Shown here piece by piece: positions 43,467-52,536 of a stretch of DNA of 64,000 bases. The notes beneath the pieces were generated by a model, which did not search any database, was not told the DNA's origin, and saw only the letters and a program-made list of their open reading frames with translations. The translations under genes were made by a program, and so were the position numbers. The DNA is taken from the NCBI GenBank assembly GCA_036490335.1, contig DASXEB010000004.1:1-64000 (forward strand). The letters are read 5' to 3'. This stretch comes from Palsa-1392 sp036490335. Lineage in GTDB: Bacteria > Verrucomicrobiota > Verrucomicrobiia > Chthoniobacterales > UBA10450. Positions within the stretch are counted from its first letter, which is position 1. Each line of letters begins with the position of its first letter.

Positions 43467-44036
43467 ATGCGTGCGAAGCAGATTTCGACTGACGCTGTAA
43501 CTGCGGCTCCGGCGCGCCTGAGAATTCGCCTGAAACGGCACGCGGACGGCTCGGTCGCTCTCACCTGCACGCGCGCCGACGGCTCGAAGACCTGGCAACG
43601 TCTCTCGCCTACGCATGGTCAGGTCTTTCCCGCGCATGATCTGACTCATCTCGCGGTCGAGACCATCCTGAATTACGAGTGCGGATTTTATGGGCTGCTT
43701 TCCGCCGGCTGGGAGATCGGCGACTTCGCCAAACCCTGGCCGCGCGGTCCAATTCCGGCCGAAGCGCGCGAAGTCGAACTCATCGTCGGCCTTTTCGATG
43801 GCGAACGCCGAATGGGCGAGACGTGGAGCGCGACGGAGTTCGTGCAGCAGGGAAAAATCTACGCAGCCGCGCAAAAAGGAAATCGCAAATCAGTGGAAAT
43901 GCCGAAGCTCAGCGAAGAAGCCGTCGCACGTATTCGCGCGCAGCGTGGCGACCTGCTCGCGCGCTGGGCCGCGACGCGACCGGGCGACTCGCTCGAGTTG
44001 CTTTTTCCTTTCGGTGCATCCTTGCCTAACGAGTAA
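43467..44036 (+). CDS. Conserved hypothetical protein, 189 residues
   Basis: A soluble alpha/beta protein without a signal or membrane segment. Notable stretches are RLRIRLKRHADGSVALTCTR, FPAHDLTHLAVETILNYECG and FYGLLSAGWEIGDF, where HDLTHLAVE suggests a possible metal or catalytic His pair. It ends LPNE and stop, spelled by a genome-word copy (GCCTAACGAGTAA). I do not recognise the family. It stands alone before the dsbD-like gene. Confidence 0.7.
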   Translation: MRAKQISTDAVTAAPARLRIRLKRHADGSVALTCTRADGSKTWQRLSPTHGQVFPAHDLTHLAVETILNYECGFYGLLSAGWEIGDFAKPWPRGPIPAEAREVELIVGLFDGERRMGETWSATEFVQQGKIYAAAQKGNRKSVEMPKLSEEAVARIRAQRGDLLARWAATRPGDSLELLFPFGASLPNE

Positions 44037-44096
44037 AGGTTGCGAGTTGGAAAAAAGCGGCGCCGTCGCGCAGCTCGTTGCCCGGTTCTCTGAGCG

Positions 44097-46241
44097 ATGG
44101 TAATTAATGAGATGAACTGGCTGCAGCGATCCGCGCGTCTGTTGCTTTTCGCTGCCTTGTTATTTGCGTCGCCACATCTTCGTGCGCAAAAATTTGAAGG
44201 CCGCGACCTGGTCAATGCAAGCTTGATCGCGGACACGACAGCGATTGTTCCTGGCCGCGCTTTTACCGCGGGACTTTTACTGAAAATGGCTCCGACCTGG
44301 CACACCTATTGGCAATATCCGGGCGATGCCGGCATTCCGACGGAGATCAAATGGCAGCTTCCGGCCGGCTGGAAAGCGGGGCCGATTCGATGGCCGATTC
44401 CGCTCAAGCTGACTGAGCCCGGCGAGATTCAGATTTACGGTTATCACGACGAAGTGTTGCTCATGACCGAGCTCACTCCGCCGGCCACGATCGCGGCGAA
44501 ATCAGTCCATCTGGCCGCGGCGGTCGGCTGGTTGGTCTGCGCGAAAATTTGCGTGCCGGGAAATGGCAATGTCCAGCTTGATCTTCCCGTCGGAGGAGCC
44601 GCCTCCGCGGCCAATCCGGCAGTCTTCGCGAAGTTTCGCGCGCAACTGTCACGCAATTTGCCTAACGACGCTCTCTCGGCAATTCATTGGCAGCGCGAGG
44701 CAAAGGATTTTCGCCTAACGATAAGTGACAGGAGCCTGGCGCAGGATGGCAACGTCGATTTTTTCCCGCTGCCCGGTGCCACAACGGTCCTTGGTCATCC
44801 GCAACGGCAGCAAACGAGCGACGGTTCGCTGGTCTTCACGATTCCGTTTGAATCGGCCGCGCCGGGAATTCACTCGCTCGCGGGATTGATCGTTTTTGAT
44901 CACCAAGCCTGGTCGTTAGGCAAGTCCACATCCTTATCGCCGGGTCCGGCGACCGCCAAGTCCGCGCCGGCATCTTCGACTGCGCGTGATCTGCTGAAAT
45001 TCCTCCTCTTCGGATTCATCGGCGGTTTCATTCTCAATCTCATGCCGTGCGTGCTCCCGGTGATCTCGCTGAAGATTTTCGGCTTCATGCAACACGCCGG
45101 CGACAGTCGCGCGAAGATTTTCGGCAACGGCGTCGCGTTTTCCGCCGGCATCTTCGTCTGGTTCGTCGGTCTCGCCCTGCTCATGATCGCGCTCAAGGCC
45201 GCCGGGCATCAGATCACGTGGGCGTTTCAATTTACCAATCCGCTTTTTGTCGTCGCGATGAGCGCGGTCGTGCTCGTCTTCGCGCTCAATCTTTTTGGCG
45301 TTTTCGAAATCACGCTTTCCGCGCGCGCGTCCGGCGGATTGCTCGGCTGGAGCGCGCGCGAAGGTTATGCCGGCTCATTTTTCCAGGGCGTTTTCGCGAC
45401 CGTCCTCGCCACGCCGTGCACGGCGCCGTTTCTGGGCAGCGCGCTTGGCTTCGCCTTTGCCGCTTCGGCTGGCGTCATCCTGCTCATGTTCGTCGCCATC
45501 GCGGCGGGAATGAGCGCGCCTTATTTGCTGCTGACCGCGCAACCGGCGTGGCTGCGATTCCTCCCGCGACCGGGTGCGTGGATGGTGCGGGTGAAACAAT
45601 TCATGGGCTTTCTGCTCATCGCCACGCTGCTCTTTTTGCTCTGGGTGCTCGGCGCCGAGCGCGGGCCCGAAGCGATCGTCTGGACCGGCGCGTTTCTGCT
45701 TGTGCTCAGCATCGTCTGCTGGATGAAGGGCTCGTTCTCGACGCCGGCGAATTCCTTTTCGCAGCGGCTCGTCGTCTGCGCGCTCATGGCGCTGCTCGTG
45801 CTCGGCGGCGGCTATTATTTCATCGGCGAAAAATTTCGCGCCACAAGAATCGCCGCCTCCAGCCTAACGCCTAACGACTGGGTTGCGTTCACGCCCGAAC
45901 GATTGCGCGACGAGCTCGCGCAGGGCCGCAGCGTCTTTGTCGATTTCACGGCCGCGTGGTGCATCACCTGCAAATTCAACGAAGCCTCTGTCCTCGAAAC
46001 AGCCGTAGTGAAGAACGCGTTCGCCCGCGCGGGCGTCGTAAAAATGAAGGCCGACTGGACCAACGCCGATCCGGTCATCACAAAAACTTTGCAACAATTC
46101 GGCCGCGTCGGTGTCCCATTATACGTGCTTTATCCGGCGACATCTCCCGACCATCCGGTCGTGCTGCCGGAATTGCTCACCCAAACATTGGTGCTCGATT
46201 CACTGCAAAACGCCGCGCCGAAAGTCGCGGCCGCACATTAG
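44097..46241 (+). CDS. Thiol:disulfide interchange protein, DsbD/ScsB type
   Basis: A 714-residue inner-membrane reductant transporter. A signal-like segment (LLLFAALLFASPHLRA) is followed by a periplasmic alpha domain (HTYWQYPGDAGIPTEIKWQL) with cysteines in VGWLVCAKICVPG. A membrane domain with about eight segments holds the paired cysteines in LMPCVLPVISLK and TPCTAPFLGSALGF. The C-terminal thioredoxin-like domain carries CxxC in FVDFTAAWCITCKFNE. It passes electrons from cytoplasmic thioredoxin to periplasmic thiols. The redoxin gene downstream (8 bases) may be a partner. A second ATG at 44112 is also possible as start. Confidence 0.9.
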   Translation: MVINEMNWLQRSARLLLFAALLFASPHLRAQKFEGRDLVNASLIADTTAIVPGRAFTAGLLLKMAPTWHTYWQYPGDAGIPTEIKWQLPAGWKAGPIRWPIPLKLTEPGEIQIYGYHDEVLLMTELTPPATIAAKSVHLAAAVGWLVCAKICVPGNGNVQLDLPVGGAASAANPAVFAKFRAQLSRNLPNDALSAIHWQREAKDFRLTISDRSLAQDGNVDFFPLPGATTVLGHPQRQQTSDGSLVFTIPFESAAPGIHSLAGLIVFDHQAWSLGKSTSLSPGPATAKSAPASSTARDLLKFLLFGFIGGFILNLMPCVLPVISLKIFGFMQHAGDSRAKIFGNGVAFSAGIFVWFVGLALLMIALKAAGHQITWAFQFTNPLFVVAMSAVVLVFALNLFGVFEITLSARASGGLLGWSAREGYAGSFFQGVFATVLATPCTAPFLGSALGFAFAASAGVILLMFVAIAAGMSAPYLLLTAQPAWLRFLPRPGAWMVRVKQFMGFLLIATLLFLLWVLGAERGPEAIVWTGAFLLVLSIVCWMKGSFSTPANSFSQRLVVCALMALLVLGGGYYFIGEKFRATRIAASSLTPNDWVAFTPERLRDELAQGRSVFVDFTAAWCITCKFNEASVLETAVVKNAFARAGVVKMKADWTNADPVITKTLQQFGRVGVPLYVLYPATSPDHPVVLPELLTQTLVLDSLQNAAPKVAAAH

Positions 46242-46248
46242 AAAAAAT

Positions 46249-46860
46249 ATGAAAACAAAACTATTGATCCTCAGCCTGACGACACTCTGCAGCGGCGCGC
46301 TCTTCGCCGCGGAAGCCCCAAGCATCGGCGCACCCGCGCCCGCGTTTTCGCTTCCCAATTCGCAGGGAAAGACCGACTCGTTAGGCCAATTCAAAGGCAA
46401 ATACGTCGTCCTCGAATGGTTCAACCCCGGTTGTCCGTTCGTGCAAAAACATTACAAGAGCGGCAACATGCAAAAACTGCAGAAGGAATTCACCGGCAAG
46501 AATGTGGTCTGGCTGACGATCGATTCCTCCGCGCCCGGCCAGGAAGGCAATCTCACGCCCGCCGAAGCGAGCAAACAAATCGCCGAGTGGAACATTAAAT
46601 CGACCGCGTTTCTCCTCGATCCGAGCGGCAAAGTCGGCCACGAATACGCAGCCACGAACACGCCTCACATGTTCGTCATCGATCCGGAAGGCAAGCTGAT
46701 TTATTCCGGCGCGATCGACAACAAACCGACCGCCAATCCCGCCGATATTGCGGACGCGACCAACTACGTGAAGGCCGCGCTCGACGAATCGATGGCCGGC
46801 AAACCGGTGCAGACGCCGAACTCGCGCGCCTACGGTTGTTCGATCAAATACGATCGTTAG
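46249..46860 (+). CDS. Exported redoxin/thioredoxin-like protein
   Basis: A 203-residue protein with a signal peptide (KTKLLILSLTTLCSGALFA). It has an AhpC-TSA/redoxin fold: APAPAFSLPNSQGKTDSLGQ, YVVLEWFNPGCPFVQKHY with a single Cys in the peroxidatic position, then WLTIDSSAPGQEGNLTPAEA and PHMFVIDPEGKLIYSGAID. A second Cys sits near the C-terminus (YGCSIKYD). It probably receives electrons from the DsbD-like protein upstream. The stop TAG is part of a genome-word copy (CGT TAG GC). Confidence 0.87.
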   Translation: MKTKLLILSLTTLCSGALFAAEAPSIGAPAPAFSLPNSQGKTDSLGQFKGKYVVLEWFNPGCPFVQKHYKSGNMQKLQKEFTGKNVVWLTIDSSAPGQEGNLTPAEASKQIAEWNIKSTAFLLDPSGKVGHEYAATNTPHMFVIDPEGKLIYSGAIDNKPTANPADIADATNYVKAALDESMAGKPVQTPNSRAYGCSIKYDR

Positions 46861-46882
46861 GCGAGTTCGTTAGGCAAACTCG

Positions 46883-47686
46883 TCAGGCTTCGAGCGAGCG
46901 AAAACGATTCGCGAAGCGGAGCAGAGAAAGCGGCGTCAGCCTGACGATCGCCATCCCAAGTTTCATCCACACGCCGGGGATGACGAGCGCGCGGTCGCAT
47001 TCGACCGCGCGCAAAGCCTCCGCGACGACTTTCTCGACCGAAACGTAAACGATCGCTGGTCCAAACTTCGCATCGCACGCGTTTTCTCGCCGCGCGATCT
47101 GCGTGAATTCGGTCTTCACCGGTCCGGGACAAAGCGCGGTCACGCTCACGCCGCTTCCGCGCAGTTCGCCCCGCAAGCCTTCCGAAAAACTGGTCACGTA
47201 AGCCTTGGTCGCGGCGTAAACCGCGAAGCCCGGCATCGGCAGAAAACTCGCGGACGAACTGACATTCAAAATCGCGCCGCGCTTTTGCGCGATCATCGCC
47301 GGCAGCAGTGCGCGCGTCAGCCGCGTTAGCGCGACCATGTTCACGAGCGTCATTTGCTCGACGCGCTGCGGATCGGCCGTGGCAAACCAGCCGAGGTCGC
47401 CGAGGCCGGCGTTGTTCACGAGGAAATCGATCGCAAGATTTTCGGCTTCGAGCCAGGCTACCAATTCACTCGTTTCATTCTCTTTCGACAAATCAACGGG
47501 CCGGATTTCGATTCGCACTTCCGGATTTTTCGTCGCGATTTCCGCGCGAACTTCCTCGAGTCGCTCGCGCCGACGCGCGACGAGCACAAGCATCGCCGCG
47601 CGCCCGCCGAGTTGCTGTGCGATTTCGCGACCGATGCCGGACGAAGCGCCCGTGATGAGCGCGCGGCAGCCGTCGAGTCGCATCAT
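46883..47686 (-). CDS. Short-chain dehydrogenase/reductase
   Basis: A 267-residue Rossmann-fold oxidoreductase of the classical SDR type. NADP-binding TGASSGIGREIAQQLGGRAA, then NNAGLG, catalytic Ser in NVSSSASFLPMPG, and YAATK with catalytic Tyr and Lys. The segment VLVARRRERLEEV with paired Arg suggests NADP preference. The C-terminal end is hydrophobic (MKLGMAIVRLTPLSLLRFAN) and may contact the membrane. It follows the tesA-like gene by 3 bases on the same strand. Confidence 0.92.
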   Translation of the reverse strand: MMRLDGCRALITGASSGIGREIAQQLGGRAAMLVLVARRRERLEEVRAEIATKNPEVRIEIRPVDLSKENETSELVAWLEAENLAIDFLVNNAGLGDLGWFATADPQRVEQMTLVNMVALTRLTRALLPAMIAQKRGAILNVSSSASFLPMPGFAVYAATKAYVTSFSEGLRGELRGSGVSVTALCPGPVKTEFTQIARRENACDAKFGPAIVYVSVEKVVAEALRAVECDRALVIPGVWMKLGMAIVRLTPLSLLRFANRFRSLEA

Positions 47687-47688
47687 GA

Positions 47689-48315
47689 TCAGCTTTTCGC
47701 GAGCAGCGGCTCGAGCACGCGCCAGACATTTTCGGCGACAATTTTATGGCCCGCCGGCGTCGGATGAATGTGGTCGGCCTGGTTCAATTCCGCGTGGCCA
47801 CCGACGCCTTCGAGCAAAAACGGAACGAGGGCCGCATGATTTTTTTCCGCCAGCTTCTCGAACGTCGCGCGGAAATCATTCGCGTAATCGGCGCCATAAT
47901 TTGGCGGAATTTGCATCCCGGCGATGACAATTTTTACCCGCGGATTTTTCGTTTTCACGCGGTCGATGATTGCCTGCAGATTGTTTTTCATCGCCGTGAT
48001 CGGCAGGCCGCTCAGTCCGTCGTTCGCGCCGAGCTCAAGCACGAGAACATCGATCGGGCTTTGCAAAATCCAGTCGAGCCGGCTCAGACCGCCAGCCGTC
48101 GTGTCGCCGCTCACGCCCGCGTTTTTCACGTCGAAAGGCAAATGCGCCGCGCGGATTTTTGCCTGGATGATCGCCGGAAAAGCCTGCGACGGCGCGACGC
48201 CGAGACCCGCCGTCAGGCTGTCGCCGAGAAAAAGAATCGTCCCGCCGGATGCCGACGCCGCGCAAAGAAGCGCGCAAAACAAAAGCGCGAAATTGCGGGG
48301 AGCCAATTTCCTCAT
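47689..48315 (-). CDS. tesA: Arylesterase/lysophospholipase, TesA-type SGNH hydrolase
   Basis: A 208-residue exported esterase. A signal peptide follows the ATG at 48315 (RKLAPRNFALLFCALLCAAS). SGNH blocks are complete: block I FLGDSLTAGLG with the nucleophile Ser, block II NAGVSGDTTAGG, block III ELGANDGLSG, and block V DHIHPTPAGH with catalytic Asp and His. It is divergent from the ABC gene pair by 50 bases, the same neighbourhood as tesA-ybbA-ybbP in E. coli. Confidence 0.93.
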   Translation of the reverse strand: MRKLAPRNFALLFCALLCAASASGGTILFLGDSLTAGLGVAPSQAFPAIIQAKIRAAHLPFDVKNAGVSGDTTAGGLSRLDWILQSPIDVLVLELGANDGLSGLPITAMKNNLQAIIDRVKTKNPRVKIVIAGMQIPPNYGADYANDFRATFEKLAEKNHAALVPFLLEGVGGHAELNQADHIHPTPAGHKIVAENVWRVLEPLLAKS

Positions 48316-48365
48316 GCGCGACGAACCGTCATCGCGTAAGCAAGACGCGTCCTCCTGACCCGTCA

Positions 48366-49040
48366 ATGAGCACACTTCCGATTCTCGAACTTCGCCGCCT
48401 AACGAAAAGCTACGCGACCACCGCGGGGCCGCTGACCGTTTTGCGCGACGTCTCCTTCACCCTCGCGCCGGCGGCGACCTGCGCGATTCTCGGGCCGTCC
48501 GGCAGCGGCAAAACGACGCTGCTCGGCCTCGCCGCCGGCCTCGATCAGCCGACTTCCGGCAGCGTGCATCTCGACGGCATCGCGCTCGCCGAGCTCAGCG
48601 AAGATGAACGCGCGCGCGTGCGTAACGAGCGCGTCGGTTTCGTTTTTCAAAACTTTCAGCTCATTCCCACTCTGACCGCGCTCGAGAATGTGACCGTGCC
48701 GATGGAATTGCGCGGGGACCGCAGCGCGCGCGAGCTTGCCCGCGATCTGCTTGCGCGCGTCGGCCTGGCCGATCGGATGACGCATTTCCCGGCGCAACTT
48801 TCCGGCGGCGAACAGCAGCGCGTTGCGCTCGCGCGCGCGTTCATCAACCGGCCGAAGATTCTTTTTGCCGATGAGCCGACCGGAAATCTCGATGCGGAAA
48901 CGAGCGCGCAAATCATCGAGATCATGCTCGATCTCAATCGCAACGCGGGCACCGCGCTTGCGCTCGTGACCCACGATGGCGAGATCGCGCGCCTGACCGA
49001 AACCACCATTCGCCTGCGCAATGGCGAAGTCGTAAACTGA
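48366..49040 (+). CDS. ybbA: ABC transporter ATP-binding protein, YbbA/LolD type
   Basis: A 224-residue ATPase: Walker A GPSGSGKTT, Q-loop FVFQNFQLIPTLTALENV, signature LSGGEQQRVALARAF, Walker B ILFADEPTGNLD and H-loop VTHDGE. The fold matches the MacB/LolD/YbbA family, which powers FtsX-type permeases. Start ATG 48366. It pairs with the permease 8 bases downstream. The divergent tesA neighbour supports YbbA over LolD. Confidence 0.92.
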   Translation: MSTLPILELRRLTKSYATTAGPLTVLRDVSFTLAPAATCAILGPSGSGKTTLLGLAAGLDQPTSGSVHLDGIALAELSEDERARVRNERVGFVFQNFQLIPTLTALENVTVPMELRGDRSARELARDLLARVGLADRMTHFPAQLSGGEQQRVALARAFINRPKILFADEPTGNLDAETSAQIIEIMLDLNRNAGTALALVTHDGEIARLTETTIRLRNGEVVN

Positions 49041-49048
49041 TTCTCACC

Positions 49049-51595
49049 GTGCCGCAGCAGCTTCGATTTATCGGCGCGATGGCCTGGCGCGACAGCCGTT
49101 CAAGCCGGCGGCGGCTTTTCTTTTTCTCAATTTCGATCTCGTTAGGCGTGGCCGCGCTCATCGCGATCGGCCTCTTTCGCGCGAGCCTGAGCCAGGCGAT
49201 TGACGATCAGGCGCGGGCGCTCCTGGGCGCGGATCTGGTCGTGGAAAGCTCGCGACCCTTCACGTCGGCGCAGGAGCAGTTTTTGCATTCGTTAGGCGAA
49301 ATGCAGGCGCGCGAAGTTCGTTTTCGCACGATGGCGCTTTTTCCGAAAAGTGGCGGCACGAGGCTCGTCAATGTCCGCGCTCTCGGCGGCGGCTTTCCGT
49401 TTTACGGAAAAATGGAGACCTCGCCGTCGCCGGCCGCGCGCACGTTCCAGAACCGCGGCGAAGCGATCGCAGACGAAAGCCTGCTTTTGCAATTTCGCGC
49501 ACGGCCTAACGATCCAATAAAAATCGGCGATGCCACCTTCACGATCGCGGGGGCCCTCTTGAAAATGCCGGGAGAAGCGTCGCCGGCTGCGAGCTTCGCC
49601 CCGCGAGTTTACATTCCACTGCAAAATCTCGCGGCAACGCACCTCCTCAAACCGGGCAGCCTCGCGCGTTATTTGAATTTCGTGAAGTTCGCGCGTGCGA
49701 TTGACGTGAATCGCGAAGTGCAAAAACTCGCGCCCCAAATCGAGCGGCTCGGTTTGCAATACGACACCGTCGCCAAACGCAAAAAGGATCTCGGCGAGGC
49801 GCTCGACAATTTGTATCGCTTTCTCAACCTCGCCGGTTTCATCGCGCTCCTGCTCGGAGCCGTCGGCGTGGCAAGCGCGATCCAGACGCATCTTCAGGAA
49901 AAAACGCGCACCGCTGCTGTCCTTCGATGCCTCGGCGCGGCTGGCCGGACGACGGTCGCGGTTTACCTTCTCCAGGCGATCGCGCTCGGCTGCCTCGGCG
50001 CGTTCGCCGGCGCCGCTCTTGGCCTGACGATGCATCAACTCCTCCCCGGCGCGTTGCAAAAGTTCATTCCTTTTCCGCTGCCGACCGCCATCGCGTGGAC
50101 GCCTGTTTTTCGCGGGATGCTTGTCGGCCTTTCGGTCTGCGTCCTCTTCGCCTTGCCGCCGCTGCTCCGCTTTCGTCGCGTCTCGCCGCTCATCGCCTTA
50201 CGCGCCTCGCTGGACGAAAATTCTCCGGTTGGCCGTCGTGACTTCCTGATCTGGCTGGTGAATCTCTTCATCGCGATCGCACTCGTAGCCTTCGCCATTT
50301 CCCAGTCCGAAAGGTGGACTGATGGATTATGGCTGGCGGGCGCACTTGGACTCGCGGTCGCAATTCTAATCGGCGTCGCAAAACTTCTCCTCGTCATCGT
50401 GCGAAAATTACTTCCTCAAGGTTGGAGCTTCGTTCTGCGTCAGGGCCTCGCCAATCTCTACCGGCCTAACAATCGCTCCTTGCTCCTGACGTTGTCCTTA
50501 GGCCTGGGAACCTTTCTGCTCCTCACGGCCTATCTCACGCGGGACGTGCTCCTGACCCAGTTTCGCTCCATCGACGCCCACAATCAGCCGAACATTTTCC
50601 TCTTCGACATCCAGCCTGAACAAAAAGTAGCCGTAGCTACACTTGTTCGTCGCCTTGGTCTTCCGGTGATTCAGCAGGCTCCGATTGTGACCATGCGCCT
50701 GTCTGAAGTGAAAGGCCGCAAACCGGCCGAGATCCTGAAAGACCCGCACAATAAAATTCCCGATTGGGAGTTGGACCGGGAATATCGCGTCACCTATCGC
50801 GCGAAACCGAGTGAAACCGAGAAGGTCATCGCCGGCCGCTGGATCGGGCACTTCGATTATCATCCCGGCGACATCGTGCCGATCTCGCTCGACCGCGACA
50901 TCGCGAAAGATCTCGGCCTGACGATCGACGATTCTCTGATCTTTGATGTCGAGGGCGTGCTGATTAAGGCGCGCGTCGCGAGCCTGCGCGAAGTGGATTG
51001 GCAGCGATTTCAAACCAACTTTTTCGTTGTCTTCCCAAACGGCGTGCTCGAAAAGGCGCCGACCTTTGATGTTCTTGTCAGCCGCGTGCCTTCGCCGGCG
51101 GAGTCAGCGCGTTTACAAAACGCTGTCGTTGCGAAATTCCCGAACGTTTCGGCACTCGATCTTAGCTCCGTCATCGAAACGGTCGATGGAATCCTGAGCA
51201 AAGTCGCGCTGGTCATCCGCATCATGTCGCTTTTCATCGTCGGGAGCGGACTTGTTGTGCTCACGGCTACAATTTGGAGTGGTCGCTACCAGAGGATGAA
51301 GGAGAGTGTTTTGTTGCGAACGTTGGGCGCGAGTCGGGCGCAGATCTGGAAGATTCTTTCAGCCGAATATTTCTTTCTTGGCTTGCTCGCGAGTGTCAGC
51401 GGCATCCTCCTCGCGTTTCTGGCGAGTTGGGCCCTCGCCGTTTTCACTTTCAAGCTTGGCTTCACGCCGCCGCTCTGGCCGATCGCAGCGACGATTCCGC
51501 TCGTGACTTTGTTAACGGTCGCGATCGGTCTGCTTTCGAGTTACGGCGTCGGCTCGCGGCCGCCGCTGGCGATTTTGCGCGAGGAGCTGGAGTGA
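49049..51595 (+). CDS. ybbP: FtsX-type ABC transporter permease, YbbP type
   Basis: An 848-residue inner-membrane protein with GTG start. A first membrane segment (LFFFSISISLGVAALIAIGL) is followed by a periplasmic domain, an FtsX domain (FIALLLGAVGVASAIQTHLQ and later), further membrane segments, a second periplasmic domain, and a second FtsX domain (TIWSGRYQRMKESVLLRTLG, ASRAQIWKI) ending PPLAILREELE. About ten membrane segments in total, typical of YbbP. The last 55 bases overlap the convergent pseudouridine synthase gene. Confidence 0.91.
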   Translation: MPQQLRFIGAMAWRDSRSSRRRLFFFSISISLGVAALIAIGLFRASLSQAIDDQARALLGADLVVESSRPFTSAQEQFLHSLGEMQAREVRFRTMALFPKSGGTRLVNVRALGGGFPFYGKMETSPSPAARTFQNRGEAIADESLLLQFRARPNDPIKIGDATFTIAGALLKMPGEASPAASFAPRVYIPLQNLAATHLLKPGSLARYLNFVKFARAIDVNREVQKLAPQIERLGLQYDTVAKRKKDLGEALDNLYRFLNLAGFIALLLGAVGVASAIQTHLQEKTRTAAVLRCLGAAGRTTVAVYLLQAIALGCLGAFAGAALGLTMHQLLPGALQKFIPFPLPTAIAWTPVFRGMLVGLSVCVLFALPPLLRFRRVSPLIALRASLDENSPVGRRDFLIWLVNLFIAIALVAFAISQSERWTDGLWLAGALGLAVAILIGVAKLLLVIVRKLLPQGWSFVLRQGLANLYRPNNRSLLLTLSLGLGTFLLLTAYLTRDVLLTQFRSIDAHNQPNIFLFDIQPEQKVAVATLVRRLGLPVIQQAPIVTMRLSEVKGRKPAEILKDPHNKIPDWELDREYRVTYRAKPSETEKVIAGRWIGHFDYHPGDIVPISLDRDIAKDLGLTIDDSLIFDVEGVLIKARVASLREVDWQRFQTNFFVVFPNGVLEKAPTFDVLVSRVPSPAESARLQNAVVAKFPNVSALDLSSVIETVDGILSKVALVIRIMSLFIVGSGLVVLTATIWSGRYQRMKESVLLRTLGASRAQIWKILSAEYFFLGLLASVSGILLAFLASWALAVFTFKLGFTPPLWPIAATIPLVTLLTVAIGLLSSYGVGSRPPLAILREELE

Positions 51596-52287
51596 GCGGG
51601 CTTTTCGCGCAGGCTGACGAGCTCGCTTTTTGTTAAGGCGCGCCAGGCGCCGCGCGGCAAATCGTGGAGCCGCAAAGGGCCGAGCCGGACGCGGGCGAGA
51701 CGTTTTACTTCGTAGCCAACTTCGTAAAACATGCGGCGAATCTGTCGGTTCAATCCCTGCTCGAGCACAACGCGCAAGCGAGTTGGGCCGAGCTGTTGGA
51801 CGCGGATGAGTTTTGCCCGTTTGCCGTCGAGGAAAATCCCGGCGCGCAATTTTTCGGCGAGTTTCGGCTGCCAGAGTTTGTCGAGAACGACTTCGTATTC
51901 CTTTTCGACCTTCGACCGTGGGTGGGTCAGGTGTTGCGCGAGATCGCCGTCGCTGGTCAGAAGCAAGAGTCCTTCGGTTTGCGCGTCGAGCCGGCCGATG
52001 TGGAAGAGGCGGGCAAATGTTTCGGGGAGCAAATCGTAAATTGTGTCGGTCGCGTGCGGATCGCGCCGGGTGCAGACGAAGCCGGCCGGTTTGTGCAGCA
52101 TGATGGTGAGCGTTTCCGCCGGCCTAACGAGTCGGCGATCGACTTTGACGTGATCGTCAGGCGCGATTTGCGTGCCGAAATTGGAGCAAGGCTGCCCGTT
52201 GACGGTCACGCGGCCCTGCGCGATGAGCTCGTCGCAATGCCGGCGCGAGCCGAGGCCGGCGGCGGCGAGGAAACGGTTGAGGCGCAA
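51541..52287 (-). CDS. rRNA pseudouridine synthase, RsuA/RluB family
   Basis: About 248 residues from a TTG at 52287, which gives the usual beginning RLNRFLAAAGLGSRRHCDEL (S4 RNA-binding domain). An upstream GTG at 52347 would add 20 residues but would run into the small basic protein gene. The catalytic domain holds LHKPAGFVCTRRDPH, HIGRLDAQTEGLLLLTSDGD with the catalytic Asp, EKEYEVVL and GLNRQIRRMF. The C-terminal 25 residues are a Ser/Arg-rich tail. It converts uridine in 16S or 23S rRNA; which site is unclear. It converges with ybbP with a 55-base overlap. Confidence 0.9.
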   Translation of the reverse strand: MRLNRFLAAAGLGSRRHCDELIAQGRVTVNGQPCSNFGTQIAPDDHVKVDRRLVRPAETLTIMLHKPAGFVCTRRDPHATDTIYDLLPETFARLFHIGRLDAQTEGLLLLTSDGDLAQHLTHPRSKVEKEYEVVLDKLWQPKLAEKLRAGIFLDGKRAKLIRVQQLGPTRLRVVLEQGLNRQIRRMFYEVGYEVKRLARVRLGPLRLHDLPRGAWRALTKSELVSLREKPAHSSSSRKIASGGREPTP

Positions 52288-52292
52288 GCGGC

Positions 52293-52448
52293 CTAGACGT
52301 CGGGCTTGGTCTTCGGCAGGCCGACGACTTTGCTCGAATCTTTCCACTGGCCGCGTTTTTTCAGCAGTTCGACGCGCTCGAAGCGTTTTAGAACATTGCG
52401 CTTGGCGGTGATGGTGCTGGCGCCTTTGAGGCTGCGATGCTGCGACAT
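52293..52448 (-). CDS. Small basic protein of the Chlamydiae/Verrucomicrobia type
   Basis: A 51-residue Lys/Arg-rich protein that starts at ATG 52448: SQHRSLKGASTITAKRNVLK, then RFERVELLKKRGQW and VVGLPKTKPDV. I recognise the pattern of a small basic protein seen in Chlamydiae, Verrucomicrobia and relatives (TIGR04137 as recalled). It has no known function; its size and charge suggest ribosome or nucleic-acid association. It lies directly upstream of the rRNA pseudouridine synthase gene on the same strand, which fits a ribosome role. It is the best taxonomic marker in the window. Confidence 0.85.
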   Translation of the reverse strand: MSQHRSLKGASTITAKRNVLKRFERVELLKKRGQWKDSSKVVGLPKTKPDV

Positions 52449-52536
52449 AAAATTGCTCCGATGTTTGGTTGTGAAAGGAGCGCTGAAGTTAGCCGATCAG
52501 GCAAATTATTCAACTTCGCAGACGACAGCCTAACGC

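Noticed and set aside
44046..44110. A possible tRNA remnant upstream of the dsbD-like gene (GCGCAGCTCGTTGCCCGGTTCT region)
   Set aside because: It has GCTC and GAGC that could mimic a D stem, but no anticodon stem, T arm or acceptor pairing follows.
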